Assembly (NCBI GenBank): GCA_964509475.1
Contig: CAZDXJ010000001.1
Coordinates: 27,569 to 91,568, forward strand
Source of the DNA: CAZDXJ01 sp964509475
GTDB lineage: Bacteria > Pseudomonadota > Gammaproteobacteria > Methylococcales > Methylomonadaceae
Length of the DNA: 64,000 bases
Direction: 5' to 3'
Shown in pieces: positions 35,580-44,518 of this stretch. Below the pieces are notes generated by a model. It searched no databases, was not told the DNA's origin, and was given only the letters and a program-made list of their open reading frames with translations. Within the stretch, counting starts at the first letter, position 1. Each line of letters opens with the position of its first letter. A program made the position numbers and the translations under genes.

Positions 35580-36697
35580 TTCTGCATCATTCGCTCAATC
35601 GTATCCACCATATGCGACCAGGAAAAGCGGTATTGGCGCTGTTGTATAGCTTGCTGAAACAATTTCCGGTCTGCTTGCTGGAAAAAACGCCGGATCGCTT
35701 GCCGTAATGCGCCGCTGTCTTTTGCCGGCACCAGGAAACCGGTTTTATCGGGTTCAATCATTTCCGGCAATCCACCAACCCGGGCGGCAATCACCGGTAT
35801 GTTGAAACTGAAGGCGATCTGGATCACGCCGCTTTGGGTGGCTTCGATATAAGGCGCGATAAAGATATCGGCGGCAGTGAAATAAAGGCCCACTTCTTCG
35901 TTGGCAACATAACGGTCAACCAGGGTGATTTGACCCCGCTGCTGCAAACGGTTCAATTGGGTTTGATAGTGCTGTATCGGTTCATAAAATTCACCAACCA
36001 GTAACAAATGATAATTGCTGTCCAGTTGCAGCATGGCTTCCAACAGATAGGACAAACCTTTGTAAGGGCGAATCAGGCCGAAAAACAACAAAACCCGTTT
36101 GCCATCGAGTTGCAATTGCCTGCGCGATGTTTTCCGTTCCCAGGTATTCGAATTTGTGAAACAATCGTAATTTGGGTGCGGATTGATCCACACCGGCTGT
36201 TTGGTAAGGCATCGGATCTGTTCGGCTTGTTGTTCGGCATGGACGACAAATCCCTGGCTGAATGCGAAAGCACAGCGCACAAGCGTGCGATCCAGGAAAG
36301 ATTGCTCGTGCGGCAGAACATTGTGGCAAAGGAAATAACAGGGAATCGCCGCATGTCGGCTCAATAAATAACTCAGCACGCTATAGCCTGGCGCGAAAAA
36401 AGGATGCCACCAGGAAAACAGGACATGGCTGGGCTGATAACGCTTAATCTGCCGATAAGTTTGCCACCAGGAAAGAGGGTTTATCGAGTCCAGACAAGCG
36501 ATGGAGTCGTCGGTTTGAAATGAGGTTTGTGAGGTATCTTTTTGAGTTTTTCCCGGGAATAAAAATTCCGGGTATTGGCGCTTGAAGCCGAATAAAAAAC
36601 AGCGATGGCGTTGTTTCAATGCTTGTTGCAAGGCGGTTGTGTAATGGGCAATGCCGCCCCGGAACGGATGGCTCAAGCCAATCAGGGCAATTTTCAT
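35576..36697 (-). CDS. Family 4 glycosyltransferase
   Basis: The 373-residue GT-B enzyme begins MKIALIGLSHPFRGGIAHYT and has the GT4 LFFGLIRPYKGLSYLLEAM and PYIEATQSGVIQIAFSFNIP segments. It is the last gene of a four-gene minus-strand unit (epimerase, GT-C, GT2, GT4) with overlaps or a 2-bp gap, so the genes should act together. Confidence 0.93.
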   Translation of the reverse strand: MKIALIGLSHPFRGGIAHYTTALQQALKQRHRCFLFGFKRQYPEFLFPGKTQKDTSQTSFQTDDSIACLDSINPLSWWQTYRQIKRYQPSHVLFSWWHPFFAPGYSVLSYLLSRHAAIPCYFLCHNVLPHEQSFLDRTLVRCAFAFSQGFVVHAEQQAEQIRCLTKQPVWINPHPNYDCFTNSNTWERKTSRRQLQLDGKRVLLFFGLIRPYKGLSYLLEAMLQLDSNYHLLLVGEFYEPIQHYQTQLNRLQQRGQITLVDRYVANEEVGLYFTAADIFIAPYIEATQSGVIQIAFSFNIPVIAARVGGLPEMIEPDKTGFLVPAKDSGALRQAIRRFFQQADRKLFQQAIQQRQYRFSWSHMVDTIERMMQN

Positions 36698-36699
36698 CG

Positions 36700-37689
36700 T
36701 TATTTACGATCTACAATTTGTTTGATGGAATAGCCTTTGTCATTGCTTTTTTTACTCTGTTGACTGATTAGCAGCTCACCTAAAAGACCCATCGAAAAAA
36801 ATTGTATGCCGACGATCATCAGCAAGATGCCCAGGCTGAGCATGGGTCGGTCATGGATATTCCAGGATGCATCCGACAGAATGCCGAGCTGATAGAGAAA
36901 ATGGGCGCCGGTCAGGGTGAATAAAATGAGACCGCCAATTGCACAGACGATAACACCGCCGGCACCGAGTAAATGCAAGGGCCGTTTGGCAAAACGGGTG
37001 ATGAACAGCACCGTGAGCAGATCCAGCATACCGCGCAGCAGACGTTCAGCACCGTATTTGGAGCAGCCGTATAAACGGGGCCGGTTTTCAATTTTTATTT
37101 CTGCCAGTGCAAAACCTTGTGCCTGAGCCAGAACCGGAATATAACGGTGCTGCTCGCCGTATATTTCGATTTCCTGCAAGACTTCCTTGCGGTAGGCCTT
37201 GAACGGACAGTTGAAATCATGTAAGGGAATACCCGTCATTTTGGCAACCACCCAATTAAAGAAACGGGAAGGCAATTTTTTACGCCAGGAGTCTTTGCGG
37301 GTATATCGCCAACCGACCACCATGTCGAACCCTTGCTGTATTTTATCGATAAACAGCGGTATTTCTTCCGGATCATCCTGCAAGTCGCTGTCCAGGGTAA
37401 TAATGATATCTCCCTGAGCGGCGCTGAAACCGGCATGGTAGGCTGCGGATTTGCCAAAATTTTTTCGAAACTGGATAATTCGGATGCTATCGTCACCGTA
37501 TTGTAGTGATGACAGAATCTGAAAGGATTGATCCCGGCTGCCATCGTCAATAAAAATTAATTCATAAGAGTCGTTTTGTTTGCGCATAACCCCGGTTATT
37601 GCCTTGTACAGATCGGGAAGGCTGTCGGCTTCGTTGAAAACGGGCAAAACCAGGGATATAAATGGAGAGGGACGCTTGTCTTGGTTCAT
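36700..37689 (-). CDS. Polyprenyl-phosphate glycosyltransferase (GT2, ArnC/GtrB-like)
   Basis: The 329-residue protein has an N-terminal GT2 domain (SLVLPVFNEADSL, FIDDGSRD and the metal motif DSDLQDDPEE) and two membrane helices near residues 230-310. This architecture charges a polyprenyl phosphate with a sugar that a GT-C enzyme then uses. The overlap with the upstream GT-C gene (ATGA) fits such a donor-acceptor pair. Confidence 0.93.
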   Translation of the reverse strand: MNQDKRPSPFISLVLPVFNEADSLPDLYKAITGVMRKQNDSYELIFIDDGSRDQSFQILSSLQYGDDSIRIIQFRKNFGKSAAYHAGFSAAQGDIIITLDSDLQDDPEEIPLFIDKIQQGFDMVVGWRYTRKDSWRKKLPSRFFNWVVAKMTGIPLHDFNCPFKAYRKEVLQEIEIYGEQHRYIPVLAQAQGFALAEIKIENRPRLYGCSKYGAERLLRGMLDLLTVLFITRFAKRPLHLLGAGGVIVCAIGGLILFTLTGAHFLYQLGILSDASWNIHDRPMLSLGILLMIVGIQFFSMGLLGELLISQQSKKSNDKGYSIKQIVDRK

Positions 37690-39311
37690 TCTAAGTATTT
37701 GGCCAGATAAATTTTTGGATCACCGTCAGCAGTGCTGATGGTGTAGTTCAATAACACTTTGTTGCTGCCGAATGTACGGACAGGCTCAAGTTTGCCCGTA
37801 TTGAACAGGGCGCTGATCTGTTTGTCCATGTAGGCGAGCTTTTTCTGGCCCTTGTAGCGGGAATCCAGGCCGTAATCCGGTATCAAAAAATAAGTGTCCG
37901 GTTTGAAATAACGTTTTACTATATAATCCAGCCGCAATTTCTTTTGTGAAATATATCTTATTTTATAATGCTTTATCAATGGCCGCGGATCCATATTCAA
38001 ATCACGTGCGATGACCAGGGTGCTGTGTTCAGGAATATTGTGTTGTATCCAGTGCGTCGCTTGGTTTCGGGAGTCGGGTTCAGATGCCATGAATCCGGCG
38101 AGTACGGGCCAAGGCAGAGTTGGCAGTAACAACAAGGCGGTCAAGCTTATGGCAATGGGTGTAGCGATGCGGGGATGGAATTGTTTTTTCTCGATAACAG
38201 GACGTATCCATTGATAGAAAAAAATCAACCCCATGCTGATCAATACCGGCCAGAGCATATAAACCGGCGTCAGGTTGCGTAAAAAATTGACCTTGCTGGC
38301 ACTCATCAGCAGTAACATGCCGACTGGAAAGGAAATAAAAATCAGCGTTTTTTTCCAATCCTGTTGAAACATGTAAACCAGGCCGAGTCCTGAAAACAGG
38401 AAAGCGGACAGGCCAAATTCACCGATCAAAGCGTGTAAATAATAATTGAATTGGGAAACGCCGGGTTCGCCCTGGAAGCCAGGGTGTCCACGATGCAGAT
38501 AATGGCGTACCTGGTAGGCGGTTTGATCCAGAAAGCTGGGCAGATCCAATACAAAATAGGGGTTGATCAACACGACAGTCAGTATCGAAACACACAATAG
38601 CAAAATTGAACGGCTTAACCAGCGGGATTGCTCATAGAAAAAAATTGCCAGAAAACACGGCAGGTAAGCGGCCAGGAAGTTGTATTTTGAAGAAACCACC
38701 AAACCACAGAGTATGCCGGGTAAAATGGATTTGGCGATGGTGCCCGGGCGATGTAAATTATAAAAAATATAACTTAACAAAGCGGCCAGACAAAATGCAC
38801 CAAGAATATTGACATTAATTGAGGCAACGGTTTTATAAATGAACATATCGGAAAATGGCAGCAGTAAGGCGGGTAATATTAATAAAACTTTGTGCCGATA
38901 AGTTTGATAAGCCGTATAGGCGGTGAGCAACAGAGCCAGGCTTGCCAGCAGGATGAACAATTGCTTTGCCGTTTTGACCATGATCGGATGCGTGTAATAA
39001 GGATAGCTCATTGATCCAATTTCGGCTACCGTGCGAATGCGGCCTTGTGAAGCCTCTTTAAGGAAGCCGGCAATCAATCCCGCCGCGGTCAGATAAATGT
39101 GAAAGGTAGGTTTGTGAAAATAATGCGGATTCAGATCGCCGGTTTGCAGCATGTGTTTGGCGGCTTCAAGGCGCTGGTGTTCATCGATATGAGTTGGATA
39201 AGGCAGTGCATCATCCATTTTCCGGTTCGCCAAAGCAAAAAATACAATGCAAATGGCAATCAGAATGAACCAGGGCAGACGTTTTGACCAGGCAACATGC
39301 TTTAATATCAT
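37686..39311 (-). CDS. GT-C membrane glycosyltransferase (GT39/PMT-like)
   Basis: This 541-residue multi-pass protein has about ten helices and, near residue 40, an acidic motif (THIDEHQRLEAAKHM) in the first periplasmic loop, as expected for PMT/ArnT-like enzymes using polyprenyl-phosphate sugars. A soluble C-terminal tail follows. It overlaps the epimerase and GT2 genes by 4 bp on each side. The acceptor is unknown. Confidence 0.87.
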   Translation of the reverse strand: MILKHVAWSKRLPWFILIAICIVFFALANRKMDDALPYPTHIDEHQRLEAAKHMLQTGDLNPHYFHKPTFHIYLTAAGLIAGFLKEASQGRIRTVAEIGSMSYPYYTHPIMVKTAKQLFILLASLALLLTAYTAYQTYRHKVLLILPALLLPFSDMFIYKTVASINVNILGAFCLAALLSYIFYNLHRPGTIAKSILPGILCGLVVSSKYNFLAAYLPCFLAIFFYEQSRWLSRSILLLCVSILTVVLINPYFVLDLPSFLDQTAYQVRHYLHRGHPGFQGEPGVSQFNYYLHALIGEFGLSAFLFSGLGLVYMFQQDWKKTLIFISFPVGMLLLMSASKVNFLRNLTPVYMLWPVLISMGLIFFYQWIRPVIEKKQFHPRIATPIAISLTALLLLPTLPWPVLAGFMASEPDSRNQATHWIQHNIPEHSTLVIARDLNMDPRPLIKHYKIRYISQKKLRLDYIVKRYFKPDTYFLIPDYGLDSRYKGQKKLAYMDKQISALFNTGKLEPVRTFGSNKVLLNYTISTADGDPKIYLAKYLE

Positions 39312-40291
39312 AATAATCCTTGTTGCTGGTAAGCCTTGATGGTTTGCGCAATACCCTGGTTTAGTGAAATTTTTGCCCGGTAACCCAAAGCGGTTTGTGC
39401 TTTAGCGCATGTGTAAGCGAAATTATCACCCATCATCATCACTTTGGAACGGGTCAAAAACGGTTGCCTGGACAATGGCGCCATCAATGTTTCAAGCGCT
39501 GTGGCGCTATACCAAGCCAATGTGTATGGAATATAAATATCAGGCCGCTTAACCCCTAATGTATCGGCAATGCTGAAAACCAGTTCCTGTTTGCTGACCG
39601 GACAGGCGCCGCTGATGATATAGGTTGCACCGGTTTGGCCTTGTTGCAAGGCAAGCAGGATGCCATTGAGCAAATCATCGATATAGATCGGCGAGATCAG
39701 GCTTTGACCGTTACCGATAAAAGCAAAACGCCTTTTTTTTATGGCCTGGAACAGTGGTAGTTTATGTCGATCACCAGGCCCATAGGTAAATGTCGGACGC
39801 ACGATCAGCAAAGGGACAGGGTATTGTTTCGTATATTGTAAAAGTTGTTGTTCGGCGGCCAGTTTGCTTTTTTCATAGGCCGTTGCCGGCTGACAGGGGC
39901 TGTTTTCATCGGCGATAATGCCGTTTGGAAGCGGGCCGGTGACGCCGCCAGCACTTAGATAAATAAAACGCTGCAAAGGGGTATTTCTAAACCGGCGCAG
40001 CAGATTCAAACTGCCCTGGACGTTGGTTTGGTGGATGTCTTCTTCGCTTGTCCCCCATTTTCCCAAAATTCCAGCGCAATGAACGACCTTGTCGATGTTT
40101 TTTTCAATACCGATCAATGTGTCGGGTATCGTCAAATTGCCGTGCCAAACCTCAACAGGCAAGTCTTTGATCAAAACCTGGCGCCGAACCAGCACCCGGA
40201 TACGGTAATTTTGTTTGAGAAGCTCAACCATTAACGCATGACCAATGAATCCTGTTCCTCCGGTTAATAAAATACGTTTACCTTTATTCAT
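39308..40291 (-). CDS. NAD-dependent epimerase/dehydratase family protein
   Basis: This 327-residue extended short-chain dehydrogenase has the Rossmann motif TGGTGFIG near the N-terminus. Ser/Tyr/Lys active-site elements appear as SAGG and YEKSKLAAE (YxxxK). It probably changes a nucleotide sugar or acts on a 3-beta-hydroxy substrate; the exact reaction is unknown. The ATG at 40291 is preferred to a longer start because the motif then begins as usual. It heads the minus-strand unit. Confidence 0.9.
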   Translation of the reverse strand: MNKGKRILLTGGTGFIGHALMVELLKQNYRIRVLVRRQVLIKDLPVEVWHGNLTIPDTLIGIEKNIDKVVHCAGILGKWGTSEEDIHQTNVQGSLNLLRRFRNTPLQRFIYLSAGGVTGPLPNGIIADENSPCQPATAYEKSKLAAEQQLLQYTKQYPVPLLIVRPTFTYGPGDRHKLPLFQAIKKRRFAFIGNGQSLISPIYIDDLLNGILLALQQGQTGATYIISGACPVSKQELVFSIADTLGVKRPDIYIPYTLAWYSATALETLMAPLSRQPFLTRSKVMMMGDNFAYTCAKAQTALGYRAKISLNQGIAQTIKAYQQQGLL

Positions 40292-40346
40292 GAACTTGTG
40301 TCTATAATATGCCGGTGCGGTTTTTATAGTAATTGAAAAAAACAAA

Positions 40347-41132
40347 ATGGCAACACAAACTGTGGAAATTGAAGGACAAGGGTTGGATTATGAACGTTTT
40401 GCCCTGGATAAATTATTCCGGCGCTTATTGCAGCAACATCCGATCAAGACGGTTCTGGAAATTCCGGCAAAAGGTGAAAAGGCAATGCCGTCCTTGTATT
40501 CGCTGGCGTTTGCGGCTGCGGGTGCCGATGTTTCCCTGGTCAATGCCGAGGAAAAATCCAAACCGGCGTGGGAAGTGTTGAATTTACCCGTAACTTATTT
40601 GGAGAGTGAGGATATTCATCAAACCGGAATAGCAGATACAAGTTATGACTTGGTGTGGAATTTTATGTATCTGGCCAAAGATGAGCAACCGGAACGATTG
40701 TTTGAAGAAATGCAGCGCTTGAGTAAGCGCTATATACTTTATATTGGTGTCAACCGTTTCAATCCGGGTTTTTTCAGCCATCGTATGGTGCACCGTTATT
40801 TCAAGGAGCCGTGGACCCACGGCGACATTTTTTTTATGAATCCGTTTCATGTGCGCGACTATTTTAAACAAAAGGGTATGAATATTGTAGAAATGGGGTT
40901 GGTCGATACGCCGCCTTTTCCGGATTCAATGGGGATACGCGATATGAAGCTGCATCGCAAGAAGGTTGACCTGAATACGATTGATTGGCACAGCCGCACG
41001 ATTGACTGGATGCAAAATGGAAATTATCCGTTTAAATTGAAATTTTATTATTTTTTTGAGTGGTTGCCTTTGCCCTTCTGGATTAAATTGTTTTATGCGC
41101 ATTTGTTTTTTGTTCTAGTGAAAAAGACATAG
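40347..41132 (+). CDS. Methyltransferase-like protein
   Basis: The 261-residue product has a class I methyltransferase-like arrangement, with a VLEIPAKGEKAMPSLYSL strand-turn in place of the usual G-rich SAM motif, then DTSYDLVWNFMYL and YILYIGVNRF. The substitution of the glycine loop suggests a divergent or degenerate SAM site. A hydrophobic C-terminal helix could anchor it. It is divergent from the epimerase with 55 bp between starts. I assign no substrate. Confidence 0.62.
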   Translation: MATQTVEIEGQGLDYERFALDKLFRRLLQQHPIKTVLEIPAKGEKAMPSLYSLAFAAAGADVSLVNAEEKSKPAWEVLNLPVTYLESEDIHQTGIADTSYDLVWNFMYLAKDEQPERLFEEMQRLSKRYILYIGVNRFNPGFFSHRMVHRYFKEPWTHGDIFFMNPFHVRDYFKQKGMNIVEMGLVDTPPFPDSMGIRDMKLHRKKVDLNTIDWHSRTIDWMQNGNYPFKLKFYYFFEWLPLPFWIKLFYAHLFFVLVKKT

Positions 41133-41228
41133 CTAGAAGTTACGCATTGACACACAAACAAGTTCTCCTTCAAGCAAAACAGGAACGGGTAGCGCCTGAT
41201 CCGCTTACGGGGAGTACCGGTGCGGCTT

Positions 41229-41289
41229 GTGTATTGTGCGGATTTATCCAGCCCTTCATTGAAGAGCTGGATAAATCCGCACAATACAC
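41229..41289. repeat. Long palindrome, copy 2
   Basis: Perfect 24-bp arms (41229-41252 and 41266-41289) enclose a self-pairing CTTCA-T-TGAAG centre with a single mismatch. The inner 47 bases are identical to copy 1 at 20412-20458. The pairing is longer here because the flanks also match. Confidence 0.88.
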
Positions 41290-41420
41290 CCGTAAATTCA
41301 TTCAACAAAAGGACTTAACTTAATGACAATGACCGGTAGGGTGGAACAAAGCCCGGCACCCTGTTTTACGGCAAAGGTTTTCATACTCAATATCTAAAAA
41401 CACGGTGTTGGGCGGTTCCA

Positions 41421-41490
41421 GCAAACCTGTCTGCAACAAACAGGCGTTTCGTCCCGTAGGTTGCTGCATTTTCCGCGTTCGTAACTGCGT
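41421..41490 (+). repeat. Dispersed repeat, copy C
   Basis: About 70 bases starting GCAAACCTGTCTGC align along the length of 20284-20355, with scattered substitutions and one 1-nt indel. As in copy B, it lies near a long palindrome. Confidence 0.75.
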
Positions 41491-41508
41491 AAGTTAATCG
41501 CTTGTTTT

Positions 41509-42813
41509 TTATTCTGAAGACTCAAGATAGCGTTTGCTGCGTTGATAGGCGTGGCGGTATTTGAGTGAATAAGGATTTAAAATTGCCGCTTTTCTGTATT
41601 GCAGATAAGCCTCTTGGTATTTTCCCAAAAATTCCATTGTTTGCGCCAGCCAATAGGCACGAATCGAACTTTTGAGCTTTTTTCTGGCATAACCCAAAGC
41701 GTATCGATAAGCTTTTCTGCCGTATTTCAGAGCGTTTTTTTGATCGCCGCGTTGCCGATAACTTTTGGCCAGAGATAACAGCGCAACAATATTGTTTGGA
41801 TATTTTCTATGGTATCGCAAACTGATTTCAATCGCCTGGCTATTGTATTTGTGAAAAAATTTCGTATTGCCCATGCGTTGGTAGTTGCGGGCAATATTGC
41901 GCAGATTGGCCACATCGTTTGGATGCTTTTGGGCAACCTTGAACAATAAGACATTGGCCGTATGCCATTGCTGATAGGATTGGTAACGCCGGGCAAATTT
42001 TTTGTAGCCGTTGTTCAAGCGCCTGTCGATGCGGTGCTGCATTTCAGAAACCTGGTAGCTGATGCCGGTAATCAAGATCGCGCTGGCTGGAATCATGATC
42101 AAGCGTTCCCACACACTGCGCCGGTATTGTTCGGTAATACAGGCTTCCCAATGTTGGGATTTGTGGGCATCAACTTGATATTTATGGGCGTAGCGATAAT
42201 GCAGGGTGAAGAGGGTTAGCGCGACCGCTGTTAATAATTCGGCAATCTCGGCTTCATTGAAATGAAAGGGTTCAGGTTCCAGAAAAGCGGCTAACAAGAA
42301 ATAAGGGGCTAAAAAAACAGGGGGCGCGGGAATTTTAAGCCGATCAAGCCAGAGCGCACATTTGAACCGGTAATTCAGCAGGAGCGGATAGATAAGGCCA
42401 TAGATTAAAAAGGCTGTCGAGAGGCTGTATTCAAGAAAAGTTTTTAGGCCGGTTTTGTTCGGGCCAGTCAACAGATTATGCAGATTCATTTCCCGTTGCT
42501 GATTGTGTTCCTTGAAGAACTCGGGTGTTTCGATATTGAACAGGCGTTGTCCCCAGGAAATCTCTTCCATAGCAACATAAAAACAGCTTGTTGCCAATAT
42601 CAGGAAAAACCAGCGGTAGCGGGATTTTGCAAAAAACAAACAGCTTGCTTGATAACAGGCAACGGCAAAAAAAAGCGTTTGTGTCCATTCGCCGAACAAA
42701 TCTTCATAGGTAAGAAAAATATAGATACCGGGCCAGTAAATTGCCGATGTTAGATATAGGGCGATGGTAAACAGAAGGAAACCCTGTATTATTGCTGTAT
42801 GCGTTGGCTGCAT
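41509..42813 (-). CDS. Membrane protein with C-terminal TPR-like repeats
   Basis: I do not recognise a named family. The 434-residue product (ATG at 42813; a TTG at 42879 would extend it) has about seven membrane helices in the first half, with a conserved-looking AMEEISWGQRLFNIETP loop near residue 90. The soluble C-terminal half has TPR-like helices rich in Tyr, Arg and Lys (RRYQSYQQW, RNYQRMGNT, KSYRQRGDQ). It could be an envelope scaffold or a glycan-assembly partner, given the neighbouring locus. Confidence 0.68.
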   Translation of the reverse strand: MQPTHTAIIQGFLLFTIALYLTSAIYWPGIYIFLTYEDLFGEWTQTLFFAVACYQASCLFFAKSRYRWFFLILATSCFYVAMEEISWGQRLFNIETPEFFKEHNQQREMNLHNLLTGPNKTGLKTFLEYSLSTAFLIYGLIYPLLLNYRFKCALWLDRLKIPAPPVFLAPYFLLAAFLEPEPFHFNEAEIAELLTAVALTLFTLHYRYAHKYQVDAHKSQHWEACITEQYRRSVWERLIMIPASAILITGISYQVSEMQHRIDRRLNNGYKKFARRYQSYQQWHTANVLLFKVAQKHPNDVANLRNIARNYQRMGNTKFFHKYNSQAIEISLRYHRKYPNNIVALLSLAKSYRQRGDQKNALKYGRKAYRYALGYARKKLKSSIRAYWLAQTMEFLGKYQEAYLQYRKAAILNPYSLKYRHAYQRSKRYLESSE

Positions 42814-42983
42814 CTCAGTGTAGCGGCTTGAGTCGATATTTCGGTGAGGGTCAAAATATGCAGGCGTGATCGCTTGCAATAAAAATCAGGAAATCCCTGA
42901 ACAGGAGATAGAAATATCAAATCCATGAATACCCTGTAATGCAAATTAAGACCTGAAATAAAGAGGGGGCGGCTTTTTTATCG

Positions 42984-44363
42984 TCAAGCCGCTATGCTTT
43001 TCTGGATAGCGCCATAAGTATAGTATTTGGTTACATTGGTGGTGTATTTGTCAGGGCGTATAATAGTTTTTATCGTATACGGACTGCTGGCTGAATCGTG
43101 TCTTGGATCGGCCAGATCAATTACCTGATGCTTTTTGGTTTTTTTCTTTTTGTCTAAAAGCAACATGATTTTAGGTCTCAGTTTCCGTTTTTGATTTACT
43201 TCGATGACCATGCCTATTTCGCCGCTTTGGGTTTCGATAATGCTTCCGGCTGGATAGACTCCGATACACTGGATAAAGTGGTTGAGTAATGTTTCATCAA
43301 TAGCGCTACCGCTTGATTCAATCAAGCTACCGATAGCTTCAAGATGAGTTTTTCCGGGTTTGTGGCTGCGCTCTGTGAGAATAGTATCATATTGATCAAC
43401 AATAGCGATAATTTTTGCAAACGGCGATATTTGATCACCTGACAGTTTTTTGGGGTATCCCTTGCCATCGAGGCGCTCGTGATGAGTATGCGCGACTTCG
43501 GCTACAATTGCAGCGATATTAGGCGTTGCTGAGAGTATTTTATAACCTAATGTTGTATGAGATCGCATGATTTCTCTTTCCACTGAAGTGTATACTCCGG
43601 GTTTTTTGAGTATTTCCAAGGGAATACGCATTTTTCCAATATCGTGCAGCATACCACACAGGCCAAGAATCATTAATTCGTCATAGCGTAAATTCAGATG
43701 ACGCCCCAAACTGATGGCCAGAATACATACATTGATGCTATGGTGCCATGTCAATTCATCCTTGCAGCGTAAATGCGTCATCAGCAACATGGCATCGGGT
43801 GATCGGAGAATACTGCGCATACAGCCATAGACAGCATTCGTTACTACGCGGCTATTGATGGGTTTATTGCTGTGCGCATCATGCAGAAACCTTTTAATGG
43901 CATGACAGGTACGCACATGAATCTGCTGGGCGCTGTTGATTTCTTCTTCAAATGTTTTTATTTTTTTGGGAGGGCTAATTTCTTCGGCAGAAATTTTATA
44001 ATCTACAATGTCTTTTAGTTTGTTAAATCCAGAATTGGCGCCCGTCGCGGATTTTTGGAGCTTGCCCTGTTTATTAGGCAAGCGGCGGTTTTTTTTGGGG
44101 GGGGCGTTTTGAACGGGCGTTTCTTGGGATATCTGGGTAGAAAAAATGTTTTTCTGCTTGAATGTATCTATGTAAACATAGTCACATTCTCTTTTGACCT
44201 GAGCCAGCAAGCTTTCATTTTCAAGTAAAAACCCTTGAAACAGAAAGGGAGAATCTCTCCAGGGCTTGTCCAATTCACAAACGTACATACCCAATGCCAG
44301 GTTTTCAACAGGAACCCGCGTTTTGTTTGATCCTGATAAAAAATTACCACCGTATGCGTTCAT
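42984..44363 (-). CDS. HD-GYP domain protein (cyclic-di-GMP phosphodiesterase) with DUF3391
   Basis: The protein has an N-terminal DUF3391-like region (RVPVENLALGMYVCELD), a charged linker and a complete HD-GYP domain. The HDIGK (about residues 240-244) and HHERLDGKGYP (about 294-304) motifs are intact. HD-GYP enzymes hydrolyse cyclic-di-GMP, a regulator of pili, motility and exopolysaccharide. I prefer the ATG at 44363; an in-frame TTG at 44414 is possible. It is monocistronic here, close to the surface-glycan locus. Confidence 0.9.
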   Translation of the reverse strand: MNAYGGNFLSGSNKTRVPVENLALGMYVCELDKPWRDSPFLFQGFLLENESLLAQVKRECDYVYIDTFKQKNIFSTQISQETPVQNAPPKKNRRLPNKQGKLQKSATGANSGFNKLKDIVDYKISAEEISPPKKIKTFEEEINSAQQIHVRTCHAIKRFLHDAHSNKPINSRVVTNAVYGCMRSILRSPDAMLLMTHLRCKDELTWHHSINVCILAISLGRHLNLRYDELMILGLCGMLHDIGKMRIPLEILKKPGVYTSVEREIMRSHTTLGYKILSATPNIAAIVAEVAHTHHERLDGKGYPKKLSGDQISPFAKIIAIVDQYDTILTERSHKPGKTHLEAIGSLIESSGSAIDETLLNHFIQCIGVYPAGSIIETQSGEIGMVIEVNQKRKLRPKIMLLLDKKKKTKKHQVIDLADPRHDSASSPYTIKTIIRPDKYTTNVTKYYTYGAIQKSIAA

Positions 44364-44518
44364 GAAGGTCTCAATGTTTGAACCCAAAATTTTCCCTTTT
44401 ATGCTAGGATTCAATATAAATCAGATTCGTTCCAAATTATATCACTTTTTTATATTATTGAGCGTTGTATCACAATTTGTAAAAAACTCTCGTTGTGGAG
44501 CCAGCCGGAAGGGGCATC

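Larger units (their letters stand above)
41133..41508. repeat. Repeat-rich intergenic region
   Basis: I see no gene here. It holds the second copy of the long palindrome (41229-41289), an AGGGTG/CACCCT hairpin (41338-41362), sequence similar to the reverse complement of 19389-19458 (41348-41418), and a third copy of the dispersed repeat (41421-41490). Confidence 0.75.

Noticed and set aside
41133..41508. Insertion sequence
   Set aside because: Palindromes and repeats are present but no transposase gene or terminal inverted repeats around a coding region.
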